Assembly (NCBI GenBank): GCA_026686845.1
Contig: JAIVEN010000013.1
Span: 13,598,001-13,662,000, forward strand
Reading direction: 5' to 3'
Length of the DNA: 64,000 nucleotides
Source of the DNA: Adenanthera pavonina
Taxonomy: Eukaryota; Streptophyta; Magnoliopsida; Fabales; Fabaceae
In this document: positions 19,925-31,403 of the stretch, piece by piece
Numbering within the stretch: the stretch's first letter is position 1
How the letters are laid out: every line of letters begins with the position of its first letter
Made by a program: the position numbers and the translations under genes
The notes under the pieces: model-generated
Told to the model about the DNA's origin: nothing
The model's input: only the letters and a program-made list of their open reading frames with translations
Database searches by the model: none

Positions 19925-21584
19925 TGTTGAATCAAGTGTTTTGATGATTCCAAACCAACCTTCAAGAGCTTGGAATAATGATATCAAAGGTGCACAAAAG
20001 GTTTAAGTGAGGGAATTCTGGAGAAATCAGAACAAGGATTCATATAGGATGTTTAGCAATGTTTTAATTTGAGTAAAAGACTTTGATTTGGTGAAAAGAT
20101 GTTTTAAAACCTTGATTCTATGTTAAAACATGGAATATTTGAAAAACACCCACCAACAGACAAAGTTTGAAAGGTTTATACTGATTTGTCATCTTGGAAA
20201 TTCGAACTTTGGTTTTGGAAATTCGAATTTCGTATTGAAACTGAACAAGTCTGAAGAGAAACTTCTCTGACAGATGAATTTTGACTTGAGAAAATTTGAA
20301 TTTTGATAAGTATCTGAAAGGGGCTTTTAATAACAGACGAACTTTGAGTTTTGAAAATTCGAATTTCAGACAAAAAGTAACTTATGAAAACTAAAGAAAT
20401 TCGTCTGAAATTATGTCAAAGTTCATCTGAAAACAAGATTAGATTGGATTTCAAAATTGCTTTCTGATAGACAAACTTTGAACATGAAAATTCGAATTTC
20501 AGAAACTAAGCTTGTAAGCCTGTTACAAATGATATGTTGACATACGCATGATAGTATTTATAAATTCAAATTTTGAAGTAAGTCTGAAAAGATGTCTCTT
20601 TGACAGACGAACTTTGCCCTTTGAAAATTCAAATTTCAGATTAGATGAACTAGTGTGCCCCATAAACCAGCTACGAACAGACGAATTTTGGGGTTCCAAA
20701 ATTCGAATTTCGAAGCACTGTAGCAAATTGAAAATACTGTTCACACTTAACAGAACATCTTCAAACATGAAAATTCGTATGTCACAACATAGAAATATTT
20801 TCCAAAGATCAAAATTTGAACTTTGCTTCATGACAGACGAACTTCGGATATTCAATGTTAAAGTCTTTAGCCTTCGGTTTCTGTGAAATTCGTCTGTTGA
20901 CCAATTGAAATTCGAATTTCAGAATGTCAGAAGCATTAAATGCGGTTGGTTAATGGATAGTTTTTCAGAGTAACCGTTGGATAACTTCTCCAACGGATAG
21001 ATTTTATCTCTAACGTATAGTTGAGACCTAAATCTAAAAATAAAAACATCATTTGAACTTGTGGGTAACGATTTTAACTTTGTATATACTGAAATTCTAT
21101 CAAATCATCTACTCAAAATCTCTTACTCTCTCACTTCAATATTTGTACTTCAACTTTCATATTCACTCTGTCTAAGAGAGTTTAATTATTGTAAACAATC
21201 TTATCTTTATTTGGAAGAAATATTTTCTTGTGAGGGGATATCACAAGGGATTGGGAAGCACTTAGTAAGAGTGCATAGAGTGAAAGAGTGAGCTCTAGAA
21301 ACAGAGCATCATCTTTGTACTGAGGCATTTGCAAGAAGCCCATTGAATTTTTGCAGAATAGTGGAAAATCTCAAGTGGTGACTTGCGAATTGGACGTAGG
21401 TCAAGTGGAGAGAACGAACTAAGATAAATATCTGAGTTTTCCTCTCTTTACTGCTTCTTTTACAATTTATTCATTTATACTCTGTTTTACTATCATACTT
21501 TGCTTTCCTCACCTTCTTGACATTTTACAGAAAATTTTAATCTTCCCAATTCACCCCCTTCTTGGGAAGCCAGTTTATCTAACA
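19925..21584 (+). repeat. Element B 5' LTR
   Basis: It runs from TGTTGAATCAAGTG to TTTATCTAACA. The U3 array of CAGACGAAYTTTG and GAAAATTCGAATTTC motifs runs about 20150-20930. A weak TATA-like TCTAAAAATAAAA lies near 21035. The 3' partner is 29354-31011. Confidence 0.92.
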
Positions 21585-21586
21585 AG

Positions 21587-21598
21587 TGGTATCAGAGC
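21587..21598 (+). promoter_or_regulatory. Element B primer-binding site (tRNA-Met type)
   Basis: TGGTATCAGAGC lies two bases after the 5' LTR and is the standard plant copia minus-strand primer site, complementary to the 3' end of initiator tRNA-Met. Confidence 0.9.
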
Positions 21599-21639
21599 CT
21601 GGATTCCCAATCAAAGGATTTCACAGTCCGGGAATTAAA

Positions 21640-23412
21640 ATGACTGGTTTTGGAGAAAGCATACTACCAAAGGGCAACAACACAAATAGATCACCTGACT
21701 TCAGTGGAGAACACTATGGTTACTGGAAGATAAGGACGCAAATCTATCTCAAGTCAATTGATCTAGATATCTAGTCAGTCATTCAGAAGGGAGATTTTAT
21801 CCCAATGGTTTTGGAAGATGATGGGAAGTACAGAGAGAAGCCAGAAGCTGAATGGAATGAGGAAGATAAAAGAAGAGTCTTGCTGAACTTCAAGACAAAA
21901 CACTGTTTGGTAAGTGCTTTGAATCAAGACGAATTTTACAGGGTCTCACAATGCTGCACTACCAAAGAAATGTGGGACACCTTGCAAATTGCTTGTGAAG
22001 GAACAACTGGAGTTAGGAAAAATAAACTGAATACATGTATAGGTGAATGCGAAAGCTTTCGAATGGCTGAAAGAGAAAATGTAAAAGAGCTACAGAAGAG
22101 ATTCATCCTCATTGTGAATCAACTAAAGAGTCTGGGAAAGGAGTATACTCAAATAGAAAGGTCAGAAAGATCCTCAGAGCTCTCCCTCTGGAATGGCAAC
22201 CCAAAGTAACAGCAATAGAGGAGGCCAGAGGAGAATCAATGGCCTCTGTGACTGCCCTTTTTGGTAGCCTCGAGGAGTATGAGGGAAAAATGAAGGCTTT
22301 CAAGGAAGCAGGACAAGACAGAAAGAAGAAAGGTCTTGCTCTAAAAGCTACTGAGGTGAAAGAAGAAGAATCTAATGATGGAGATGAGCTAGATGAAGAA
22401 ACTCCAGCCATGATGCTTAGAAAATTTGGAAGATTCTACAGTAAGAAGAGAAACAGGAAAATCTTCAAGAAAGGAGCAGCTGGAGATAGCAAGAGAGAAG
22501 CAAAAGAACCTGTTACTTGCTATGAGTGTAAAAAGCAGGGACATATCAAATGGGATTGTCCACAATTTCTTAAGAAGCAAGAAAAAGAAAAGAAATCTAT
22601 AGACAAAGGTAAGAAGAAACGAGCTTACATCTTATCAATATGGGGCAACAGCTCAAATGAAGAAGAAGATGATGAAGATGAAATTGCCAACATCTGTCTA
22701 ATGGCTCTTGCCTCTGAAGAAGCTAAAATCCCATGCAGCAGTGATCAAGAAGATGAGGTATATGAATCTGAACCTTCATATTCTGAATTGCTGGATGCAT
22801 TTCATGAGCTGTATGATGAGTTTGTTAAGGCTGCTAAAGAATTGAAGCAAGCTAAGAAAAAGATTAACAAACTAGAATCTCAATGCAACATCTCTGAAAT
22901 TGCTTCTCTACCTATTGCTGAATCTGCTTGCTGTAAATCATGCATTGAACTAAAGCAAACTAATGAATATCTAGTGAAAAGCATGTCTAGGCTTACTAAA
23001 GGTAAAGATATGTTGTTTGCTTTAATGGGAAGCCAAAGAATATCATAGAGAAAGGCTGGACTTGGCTATGATCCTTGTGCTGTAAAAGAAAAGATTAGGA
23101 AGAAAAATCAGAATATGTACATAAGACACTTTGTGCATGCTAGTGGCACTAGAAAGATCATATGATCAACCAAGGCATGCAAAATAAAAATATTATCTGC
23201 ATTGTTTTCTTCCTGCATCTCAATCCAGCAGTCCCTTTACCACCTGTCACTTCTATAACAAGAAGGGGCATATTTCTAGCTCATGTGCTTTAAAGAAAAA
23301 TGGACTTGACAGGAAGGTTAAATGGGTTCCCAAAGGTACATCTGTATCTAAGGAAAAGACTACTAACAAGAAAGGACCCAAGCAGATTTGGGTACCTAAA
23401 AAGAAAATATGA
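21640..23412 (+). pseudogene. Element B gag (one stop, frameshifts)
   Basis: The start is MTGFGESILPKGNNTNRS. The copia gag domain (HCLVSALNQDEF, MWDTLQIACEGTTGVRKNKL, ELQKRFILIVNQLKSLGKEY) is followed by ESNDGDELDEETPAMMLRKF and an intact CX2CX4HX4C knuckle, CYECKKQGHIKWDC (22518-22559). Next come AYILSIWGNSSNEEED and ANICLMALA, typical of Sirevirus gag, then KKGHISSSCALKK. Defects are TAG at 21772-21774, a one-base deletion near 22159, and further stops after 23046. The knuckle is intact here although element A has lost it. Confidence 0.87.
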
Positions 23413-23451
23413 ACTTTGTTTTGTAAGTCTGTCTCAAAGCTAGAAAGAGTA

Positions 23452-26400
23452 ATAAATGGTATATGGACAGTGCCTGCTCAAGTCATATGACGGGTGACAA
23501 GGAGAAGTTCATCACCCTTAGAGACAAGAAAGGAGGAAAGGTGACCTTTGGAGGTGATCAATATGGCAAAATAGTTGGCATTGACATTGTGGGAAAGAAT
23601 CCTGAAACATCCATTGAAGAGGTGCTGTTTGTGATTGGCCTCAACCACAATCTGCTAAGTGTGAGCTAGACATGTGATAAAGGAAACTGGGTGCTGTTTG
23701 ACTTAAAGTTCTACCTGGTCATCAGAAAAAGTGATCACAAAGTAATTCTCAAAGCTCAAAGGGATGGTAATTGCTATACTATTGATCTTGATGAACTTCC
23801 TCCCTTAGATTCTATTTGCTTGATTAGCCAGGATAATGATAGTTAGTTGTGGCATAGAAGATTAGCTCATGTTAACATGAATTAACTATCAAAACTGGTT
23901 AAAAATGAGTTAGCCACTGACCTATAAAAAATTATTTTTGAAAAAGACAAAGAATGTGATGCATGCCTAAGAGGAAAACAGACCAAATCTTCTTTTAAAT
24001 CTAAAAATGTAGTCACCATAACTAGACCACTAGAACTGTGTTGCATATGGATTTAATTGATCCATCTAGGGTAAAAAGCATTGGTGGAAATCTGTATGTG
24101 CTTGTAATTGTAGATAATTACTCTAGATTTACATGGACATTGTTTCTCTCCTTTAAAAGTGATACCTTTGATGCATTTGTAACCTTAGCTAAGAAAGTGC
24201 AAAATGAGAAGGGTATTTCCATTGTGTCTATCAGGTCAGATCATGGAGGAGAATTTGAGAACTCATATTTCCTGGAGTATTATAATGAGCATGAAATTGA
24301 TCACAACTTCTCAGCTCTAAGAACTCCTTAACAGAATCGAGTAGTAGAGAGGAAGAACAAAACAATTGCAGAGATGGCTAGAGCTATGCTGAATGAAAAG
24401 GAACTCTCTCAAGTATTTTGGACTGATGCAGTAAACACAGCAAGCTACATCATAATAGAGCCTACATCAGACCAATTCTTGGGAAGACTTCTTATGAGCT
24501 GTACAAAGGAAGAAAGTCAAATCTCTCACATCTCCATGTGTTCGGTTGCAAGTGCTTCATTCATAACAATGGAAAAGAGAATCTGGGTAAGTTTGATGCC
24601 AAATCTGATGAAGGTATATTTCTTAGTAGAGTAAGGCATATAGAGTTTTTAATAAAATGTCTAAATTGGTAGAAGAATCTGTGCATGTAGTATTTATTGA
24701 AAATGAAACTGCTTCCAAACATGTTACTGATGAGGATGATCTTGTCTCAAACTTTAAAAAGTTAGATATTTATGATGAAGGTAAAATTAAACCTCCAAAA
24801 ATATCTGAATCTATTAACATAGAGGAAGATATTGAGGAAAGAGATTTTGAGGATAAAAATAATGATGAAATACCTCAAGGACTCCCTAGAGCTTGGAGAT
24901 ATCAAAGGAATCATCCTGTTGATCAAGTGATAGGGAATGTTCAAGAGAGAGTTAAAACCAGAAGACTGTTAAGGGATCAAATGATTAATTGTGCTTTCAT
25001 CTCACAAATTGAACCTAAATGCACTGAGGAAGCCTTAACTGATGAATACTGGATTTTGGCAATACAAGAAGAGTTAAACTAGTTTGAAAGAAATCAAGTT
25101 TGAGACTTAGTGCTCAGACCCAAAAATCATCTTGTCATTGGCACTAAATGGGTTTTTTAGAAATAAACTTGATGAATTATGGTCAATAATTAGAAATAAA
25201 GCTAGATTGGTTGCAAAAGGATATAATCAAGAAGAAGGTATTGATTTTGAAGAAACCTTTGCTCCAGTGGCTAGACTAGAAGCAATTAGAATTCTGTTGG
25301 CATATGCATGCATGAAAAATATTTTGTTGTATCAAATGGATGTGAAGAGTGCCTTTCTAAATGGATATATCACAGAAGAGGTCTATGTAGGTCAACCTCC
25401 AGGCTTTGAGGATTCTACAAAACCAAACCATGTTTATAAACTGAAGAAAGCCCTTTACGGTTTAAAGCAAGCCCCTAGAGCATGGTATGAAAGATTAAGT
25501 AATTTTCTAACTGAAAAGGGGTTCAACAGGGGAAAAGTAGATACAACCTTATTCACCAAGAAAGAAAATAAAGATTTACTTATTGTTCAAATTTATGTTG
25601 ATGATATTATATTTGGTGCTATAATGAATCTCTTTGCAAGAATTTTTCTAAGCTAATGTAGGGAGAATTCGAAATGTCCATGATGGGTGAACTCAACTTC
25701 TTCCTTGGATTGCAAATCAGGCAGTGTGATGATTGTATCTTTCTCAACCAATCCAAGTATATGAAGGAATTGCTAAAGAAGTTTGGGATGGAGAATGCCA
25801 GGCCAATGGGAATACCTATGGCTACAACAACCAAACTGGATATAGATGAAAAAGAAAAAATGTTTGACATAACCCAGTATAGAAGAATGATTAGATCCCT
25901 ACTGTACCTAACTACCAGCAGACTTGACATCATGTTTAGTGTCTATATGTGTGCAAGATTCCAGTCATGTCCTAAGGAAACCCATGCAACTGCTATGAAG
26001 CGTATCTTTAGATATCTTATTGGAACATCACAGATGGGTCTTTGGTATCCAAAGGGCAATGGAGAAGATCTCAGAGGATACACTGATGCTGACTTTGCAG
26101 GATCTAAAACTGACAGAAAAAGCACAAGTGGAACTTGTCAGTTTCTTGGAGGATCCTTGATTTCATGGTTTAGCAAAAAGCAAAACAGTGTGGCCTTATC
26201 CACGGCAGAAGCTGAATATGTTGCAGCTAGAAGCTGTTGTGACAAATCATCTGGATGAGATAGCAGCTTGAGGATCTTGAGGTTAAGATGAAGGAAATAC
26301 CAATAATGTGTGATAACCAAAGTGCAATAAACATCACAAAGAATCCTGTCATGCATTCAAGGACAAAACATATTGAAGTTAGGCACTACTTCATAAGGGA

Positions 26401-26542
26401 TCATGTTCTGAAAGGAGAAATTAGATCAGAATACATCCCAATAGAGGATCAAGTTGCTGACATCTTGACAAAGCCTCTATTAGAAGACATACATTACAAA
26501 ATTAAGAGAGAATTGTGTATGGTAAATCCCAATGAACTGTAA
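23452..26542 (+). pseudogene. Element B pol (protease, integrase, RT, RNase H)
   Basis: Protease: MDSACSSHMTGDKEKF (23463 on). Integrase: LWHRRLAHVNMN...CDACLRGKQ (from 23847), LHMDLIDPSRVKSIGGN, IRSDHGGEFEN, RVVERKNKTIAEMARA. RT: YNQEEGIDFEETFAPVARLE, QMDVKSAFLNGYITEEVYVG, YVDDIIFGA (about 25590-25620). RNase H: YTDADFAGSKTDRKSTSGTC, ALSTAEAEYVAA. The C-terminus is VNPNEL and TAA at 26540-26542. Stops and frameshifts: 23667, 23844, 24329, 25080, 25101 and others. The catalytic residues of each domain are still readable, so decay is recent. Confidence 0.9.
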
Positions 26543-27435
26543 GCAAATCCTTGTGTAATTCTGTTTTTAGATTTTCTAACATTAAATAAATTCTAACTTA
26601 AGCATCAAAGAAAATTTAATGTAAGTTGTAGGTGCTCTTCATGAGTTTGAATGACAATAGATTTGAGTTCTGGATCCATTCTGTAAGTTTTTAAAGTTGA
26701 AATTCGTATCTTAGTTGTGTGTTAGACGAATTTCCTTGATAAACTATGTTTCTGAACAGGTCAGCATGGTCAACATTCGAATTTAGATGCCCAACAGACG
26801 AACTTAAGCTTGGTATACATTGGAATAGTTCTTGGTGGTCCCTCGAAATTCATCTGCTGGTCCTTGAAAGTTCAAATTTTCAAAAATAAAAGTTTCAAAG
26901 TTATGTTTGTCCAACATGATGATTATACAAATGATTATTTCTTAACATACGAATGTTGGAGAACCTTTACAAAGTAAAGAAATTCGAATTTCTGATTCAA
27001 AATTCATTTGTTGAAACTTGCTCATAATGTTGAATCTCTGAAAGATGAATATTCATATGCATAATTTATTTGTTGATTGTTGCATTGATTATTACTTAAT
27101 GCTTGCTCTTCGAAATTCGAACTTTGTTGAATCAAAGTTCGTCTATTCATCCTGTGCTAATTGAACTAAGCTTTGCTGAACAGTTTAACTTTTAACTGCT
27201 CGAAGTTCGAATTTTGACCCCTCAAAATTCGTCTGTTAGGCGGTTACTTATGTTAAAACTGACAATTTTCCTCTGAACAGATGCAACCCTATTCATTCCT
27301 TCTCTAAATTAGTTCAAATTCTCTCTTCAATGCTCTTAAATTCTGACCGAAAATCTTCATTTCCCACCATTTAAACTCCCTTTCGCATCCTATAAACTCA
27401 TTCCTAGCCTCATTCTGAAACATTCATCCACGAAA
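26543..27435 (+). promoter_or_regulatory. Element B pol-ORF2 spacer with inverted U3-type motif array
   Basis: This stretch codes for nothing I recognise. From about 26690 to 27240 it carries the same short motifs as the LTR U3, mostly in reverse orientation (TTCGTCTG, GAAGTTCGAATTTTG). The unit at 27200-27239, reversed, reads AACAGACGAATTTTGAGG, close to AACAGACGAATTTTGGGG of the LTR at 20677 on. TATAAAC at 27391-27397 lies 39 bases before the ORF2 ATG. An internal promoter for ORF2 is an inference. Confidence 0.5.
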
Positions 27436-29359
27436 ATGGCAAGGGTAAAGAATCCTGAAGCTGGAAAAGGAGAGGCACATCCAAAGAGATCAGTCAAATC
27501 CCAATATGCCTCAAAGGAGGGTGAAAAACCGAAGAAAAAAGTCGAATCAAGCAAGGCAACTCCCTCCAAATGACAGAAGACAACCCCAAAGGCAGAATCA
27601 AAGAAAGCTGGACCCTCTTCTTCGAAGAAAGCAGAGCCTTCAGTTCCAGTTCCTGTTGCTGATATGTTGCTTCCACTTCCTCCTCCAGTACTAAATCTGG
27701 AGAATACCAACTCACAACAATGCCATTATGGAGCACTCCTCAGATTCAGGAAGAATACTTAACCAAGTTTGCAAGTAAAAAGGTAATCAAGCCTCACTAT
27801 GTGAACTTGGAAGATTTCTTGGTCTCTAACAATTTTGATGCTGGGATATGGATGCTAAGATATAAGAATCTGTTAGAGATACTTGAGAGGTATGATGATG
27901 AAGTGGTTAAGACATAGTATGCCTCCTTGAAATACAACAGTAAGAAGAAGAAGTGGGAGGTCAATCTGAGATCAAGGACCATCTGGCTCACAGATGAAAC
28001 TCTTAATGAAGTGTTGGAAATCCCAGGGCAAGATTGCCTTAAGATTGACATCACTACTTCTGGATATATGGATGAGGCGAGACTGCTGATGAAGAAGGTG
28101 GCCCCTTTTTGAACTAGAAGGAGAGCACAATCCTGAACACTTTGTTCATAAGAAAGGAGAATAGGCCAACCATAAACTTGTTAAAGCCCACAGACCTTAG
28201 TGCTCAAGTGAGGATCCTACATTACATAGTGTCTAGGATCATCTTCAATAAAGGAGGCAGCTTTAATCTGATCATAAGGGCAGAGGCACATGTGATGGCA
28301 GCAATCATGTGTGGAAAGCTCATCAACATGGGACATATCATACTCCAGTGCATGATCAAGGCAAGAGATTAGAGGAAAGATTCCACACTCCCATATGCAA
28401 CAATCATTTCCAGAATTCTACAATATGCTAGAATTCAGCATCTTAAGAAAGGGAAAGGGAAGCCTACTGAGATTTTCAAGGAAGAGGAACTGCAAATAAT
28501 GGGAATTGAGAGAAATGAAGGAAGATGGATTGGAAAGGGAGCAGGAAAATCTGAAGATCTCTTCTTTGTTAAAGATGCCTCCCTATAGCAAGAAGGTACC
28601 TCTGAGGTTCCTGCAAGACCTACACCTCAGCCTTCTCTGCTTGTCCCATCTCCATCTAAGCCTACTCACATTCCATCTACTCCTTCCTCTCGTGCCAAGC
28701 CAACCAAGATCACTGAGTTGTATGACAGTTTGTCTACACTCATACTTAGCATCAGGGATGAGTAAAATGCCAAATTTGCTCATCTGCAAGATCAGATTCA
28801 CCAGCTGGCTAAGAACATGAAAGTGGTTGCTGATGCATATGAAGACATTCGGAGTGCAATCCCTGCCACATCAGCTCCACCTCAGCCAAAGTTCTTTGAG
28901 CCTGCTAAGTCTCCAACTCCTGAGCCCCCAAGCCCCTTTGAGCTAGCCTTTTCTGAGCATGATAATGCTGTAGATGATACTGAGGCTACTGGTACACTGA
29001 GCACACTAAGTCTTGGTCCTCCCTTGGACTATGGTATGGAAGAAGAAGGCCCTCAAGATTCAAGCTCTCATGATCCCATTCCAGCAGATGCTCAAGAGTC
29101 AATTTTGTCCCAGTAAGAATCTGAGCAAGTAGAGAGATTAGTAGCAGCCATCTCTACTTTACCAATCATGCAGGCTGCCATAAATGAAGAAATGAGCATT
29201 GTGCCTTTTGTTGATCTGGAAGCCATTGCACATAATGCTCTCTTACAAGCTCAGAGAAGAAGGCTTGAAGAAATGTTTCCTCCTTCTGCTAAAGCAAATT
29301 CAAGTACTAATCCAGTTTGTAAGTTGTTATATCATCATCAAAAAAGGGGAGAATGTTGA
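27436..29359 (+). pseudogene. Element B ORF2, downstream of pol (C-terminus deleted)
   Basis: ATG at 27436. The N-terminus is basic (MARVKNPEAGKGEAHPKRS, KPKKKVESSK). Then come VIKPHYVNLEDFLVSNNFDAG, TIWLTDETLNEVLEIPG, LLKPTDLSAQVRILHYIVSR and INMGHIILQCMIKA, which resemble the putative plant transposon protein domain found near plant LTR elements. A helix-prone NAKFAHLQDQIHQLAKNMKV and a proline/acid-rich tail follow. Compared with A, about 0.5 kb is missing after EEMFPPS, fusing the frame to the 3' UTR. Stops and frameshifts are present. It occupies the env-like position of Sireviruses, but I see no signal peptide or membrane span. Confidence 0.7.
29340..29353 (+). promoter_or_regulatory. 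Element B polypurine tract
   Basis: AAAAAAGGGGAGAA directly abuts the 3' LTR at 29354 and would prime plus-strand DNA synthesis. The sequence just upstream (CATCATCA) is conserved in A and D. Confidence 0.85.
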
Positions 29360-31011
29360 ATCAAGTGTTTTGATGATTCCAAACCAACCTTCAAGAGCTT
29401 GGAATAAAGATATCAAAGGTACACAAAAGGTTCAAGTGAGGGAATTCTGGAGAAATCAGAGCAAGGATTCATGTAGGATGTTTAGTAATGTTTTAATTTG
29501 AGTAAAAGACTTTGATTTGGTGAAAAGATGTTTTAAAACCTTAATTCTATGTTAAAACATGGAATATTTGAAAAACACCTACCAACAGACAAAGTTTGAA
29601 AGGTTTATACTGATTTGTCATCTTGGAAATTCGAACTTTGGTTTTGGAAATTCAAATTTCGTATTGAAACTGAACAAGTTTGAAGAGAAACTTCTCTGAC
29701 AGATGAATTTTGACTTGAGAAAATTTGAATTTTGATAAGTATCTGAAAGGGGCTTTCAGTAACAGACGAACTTTGAGTTTTGAAAATTCGAATTTCAGAC
29801 AAAAAGGTAACTTATGAAAACTAAAGAAATTCGTCTGAAATTATGTCAAAGTTCATCTGAAACCAAGATTAGATTGGATTTCAAAATTGCTCTCTGACAG
29901 ACGAACTTTGAACATGAAAATTCAAATTTCAGAAACTAAGCTTATAAGCCTATTACAAATGATATGTTAACATACGAATGACAGTATTTATAAATTTGAA
30001 TTTTGAACTAAGTCTGAAAAGAGGTCTCTCTTACAGACGAACTTTGCCCTTTGAAAATTTGAATTTCGGATTAGATGAACTACTGTGCCCTATAAACCAG
30101 CTATGAACAGAAAAATTTTGGGGTTCCAAAATTTAAATTTCGAAGGCACTGTAGCAAATTAAAAATACTGTTCACACTTAACAGAACGTCTTCAAACATG
30201 AAAATTCGTATGTCACAACATAGAAATATTTTCCAAAGATCAAAATTCGAACTTTGCTTCATGATAGATGAACTTCGGATATTCAATATTGAAGTCTTTA
30301 GCCTTCGGTTTCTGTGAAATTCGTCTGTTGACCAACTGAAATTCGAATTTCAGAATGTCAGAAGCATTAAATGCGGTTGGTTAACGGATAGTTTTTTAGA
30401 GTAACTATTGGATAACTTCTCCAAAGATTTTGTCTCTAACGTATAGTTGAGACCTAAATCTAAAAATAAAAACATCATTCGAACTTGTGGGTAACGATTT
30501 TAACTTTGTATATATTGAAATTCTATCAAATCATCTACTCAAAATCTCTTACTCTCTCACTTCAATATTTGTACTTCAACTTTCATATTCACTCTGTCTA
30601 AGAGAGTTTAATTATTGTAAACAATCTTATCGTTATCTGGAAGAAAGATTTTCTTGTGAGGGGATATCACAAGGGATTGGGAAGCACTTAGTAAGAGTGC
30701 ATAAAGTGAAAGAGTGAGCTCTAGAAATAGAGCATCATCTTTGTACTGAGGCATTTGCAAGAAGCCCATTGAATTCTTGTAGAATAGTGGAAAATCTCAA
30801 GTGGTGACTTGGGAATTGGACGTAGGTCAAGTGGAGAGACCGAACCAGGATAAATATCTGAGTTTTTGTCTCTTTACTGCTACTTTTACAGTTTATTCAT
30901 TTATACTCTGTTTTACTATCATACTTTGCTCTCTTCACCTTCTTGACATTTTGCAGAAAATTTTAATCTTCCTAATTCACACCCCCTCTTGGGAAGCCAG
31001 CTTATCTAACA
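29354..31011 (+). repeat. Element B 3' LTR
   Basis: It runs from TGTTGAATCAAGTG to CTTATCTAACA and is a near copy of 19925-21584 with scattered, mostly transition, differences. A's RNase H reading resumes a few bases after its end. Confidence 0.92.
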
Positions 31012-31403
31012 AATCCTTGGTTTCATGGTTCAGCAAGAAGCAGAACAGTATGGCTCTCTCCACTAGAAAAGTTGAGTATGTTGCAGCTAGCAGCTGTTGC
31101 ACTCAAGTTCTTTGGATAAAGCAGTAGCTTGAAGATCTTGAGATTAAGATTAAAGAGATACCAATAATGTGTGATAATGAAAGTGTTATTAATATTACAA
31201 AGAATCTGGTCATGCATTTAAGGATAAAGCATATTGAAGTAAGCCATCACTTCATAAGGGATCATGTCTTAAAAGGAGACATCAAATTGGAATACATCCC
31301 CACTGAAGATCAAATTGCAGACATTTTGACTAAGCCTCTTGCAGAAGATAGACACTATAAAATCAGAAGGGAATTCGAAATGGTAAACCTCAATAAATTG
31401 TAA

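Larger units (their letters stand above)
19925..31011 (+). mobile_element. Element B: Sirevirus-type Ty1/copia retrotransposon nested in A
   Basis: The LTRs are 19925-21584 (1660 bp) and 29354-31011 (1658 bp), both TG...CA. The target is in A's RNase H, with GATCC (19920-19924) and AATCC (31012-31016) as the 5-bp duplication, one mismatch. In the first roughly 165 aligned LTR bases I count 6 differences, so B is younger than A, as the nesting requires. The internal part has gag, pol, spacer and ORF2 in the same order as A. It is inactivated by nonsense codons, frameshifts and a deletion in ORF2. Confidence 0.93.
16853..31403 (+). pseudogene. Element A pol (protease, integrase, RT, RNase H), interrupted
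   Basis: Protease: MDSACSSHIIGDKEKF (16859 on). Integrase: LWHRRLAHVNINQLSKL...CDACLKGKQ zinc-binding part (17242 on), core aspartates in HMDLIGPSRV and IRSDHGGEFEN, glutamate in VERKNRTIGEMARA. RT: QMDVKSTFLNGYIMEEVYV (18737 on), a 373-bp MITE, then QIYIDDIIF. RNase H: TDADFAGSKTDRKSTSETCQ, cut at 19924 by element B and resuming at 31017 with WFSKKQNSMALST through MVNLNKL and TAA at 31401-31403. Nonsense codons include 17062, 17239, 17722, 18483 and 18504. Confidence 0.88.

Noticed and set aside
20176..20855. Many short frames on both strands inside the LTRs (also 13878-14098, 29605-30286, 35304-35617)
   Set aside because: They arise from the repeated AATTCGAA/CAGACGAA motifs, which are open in several frames. 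There is no protein similarity.
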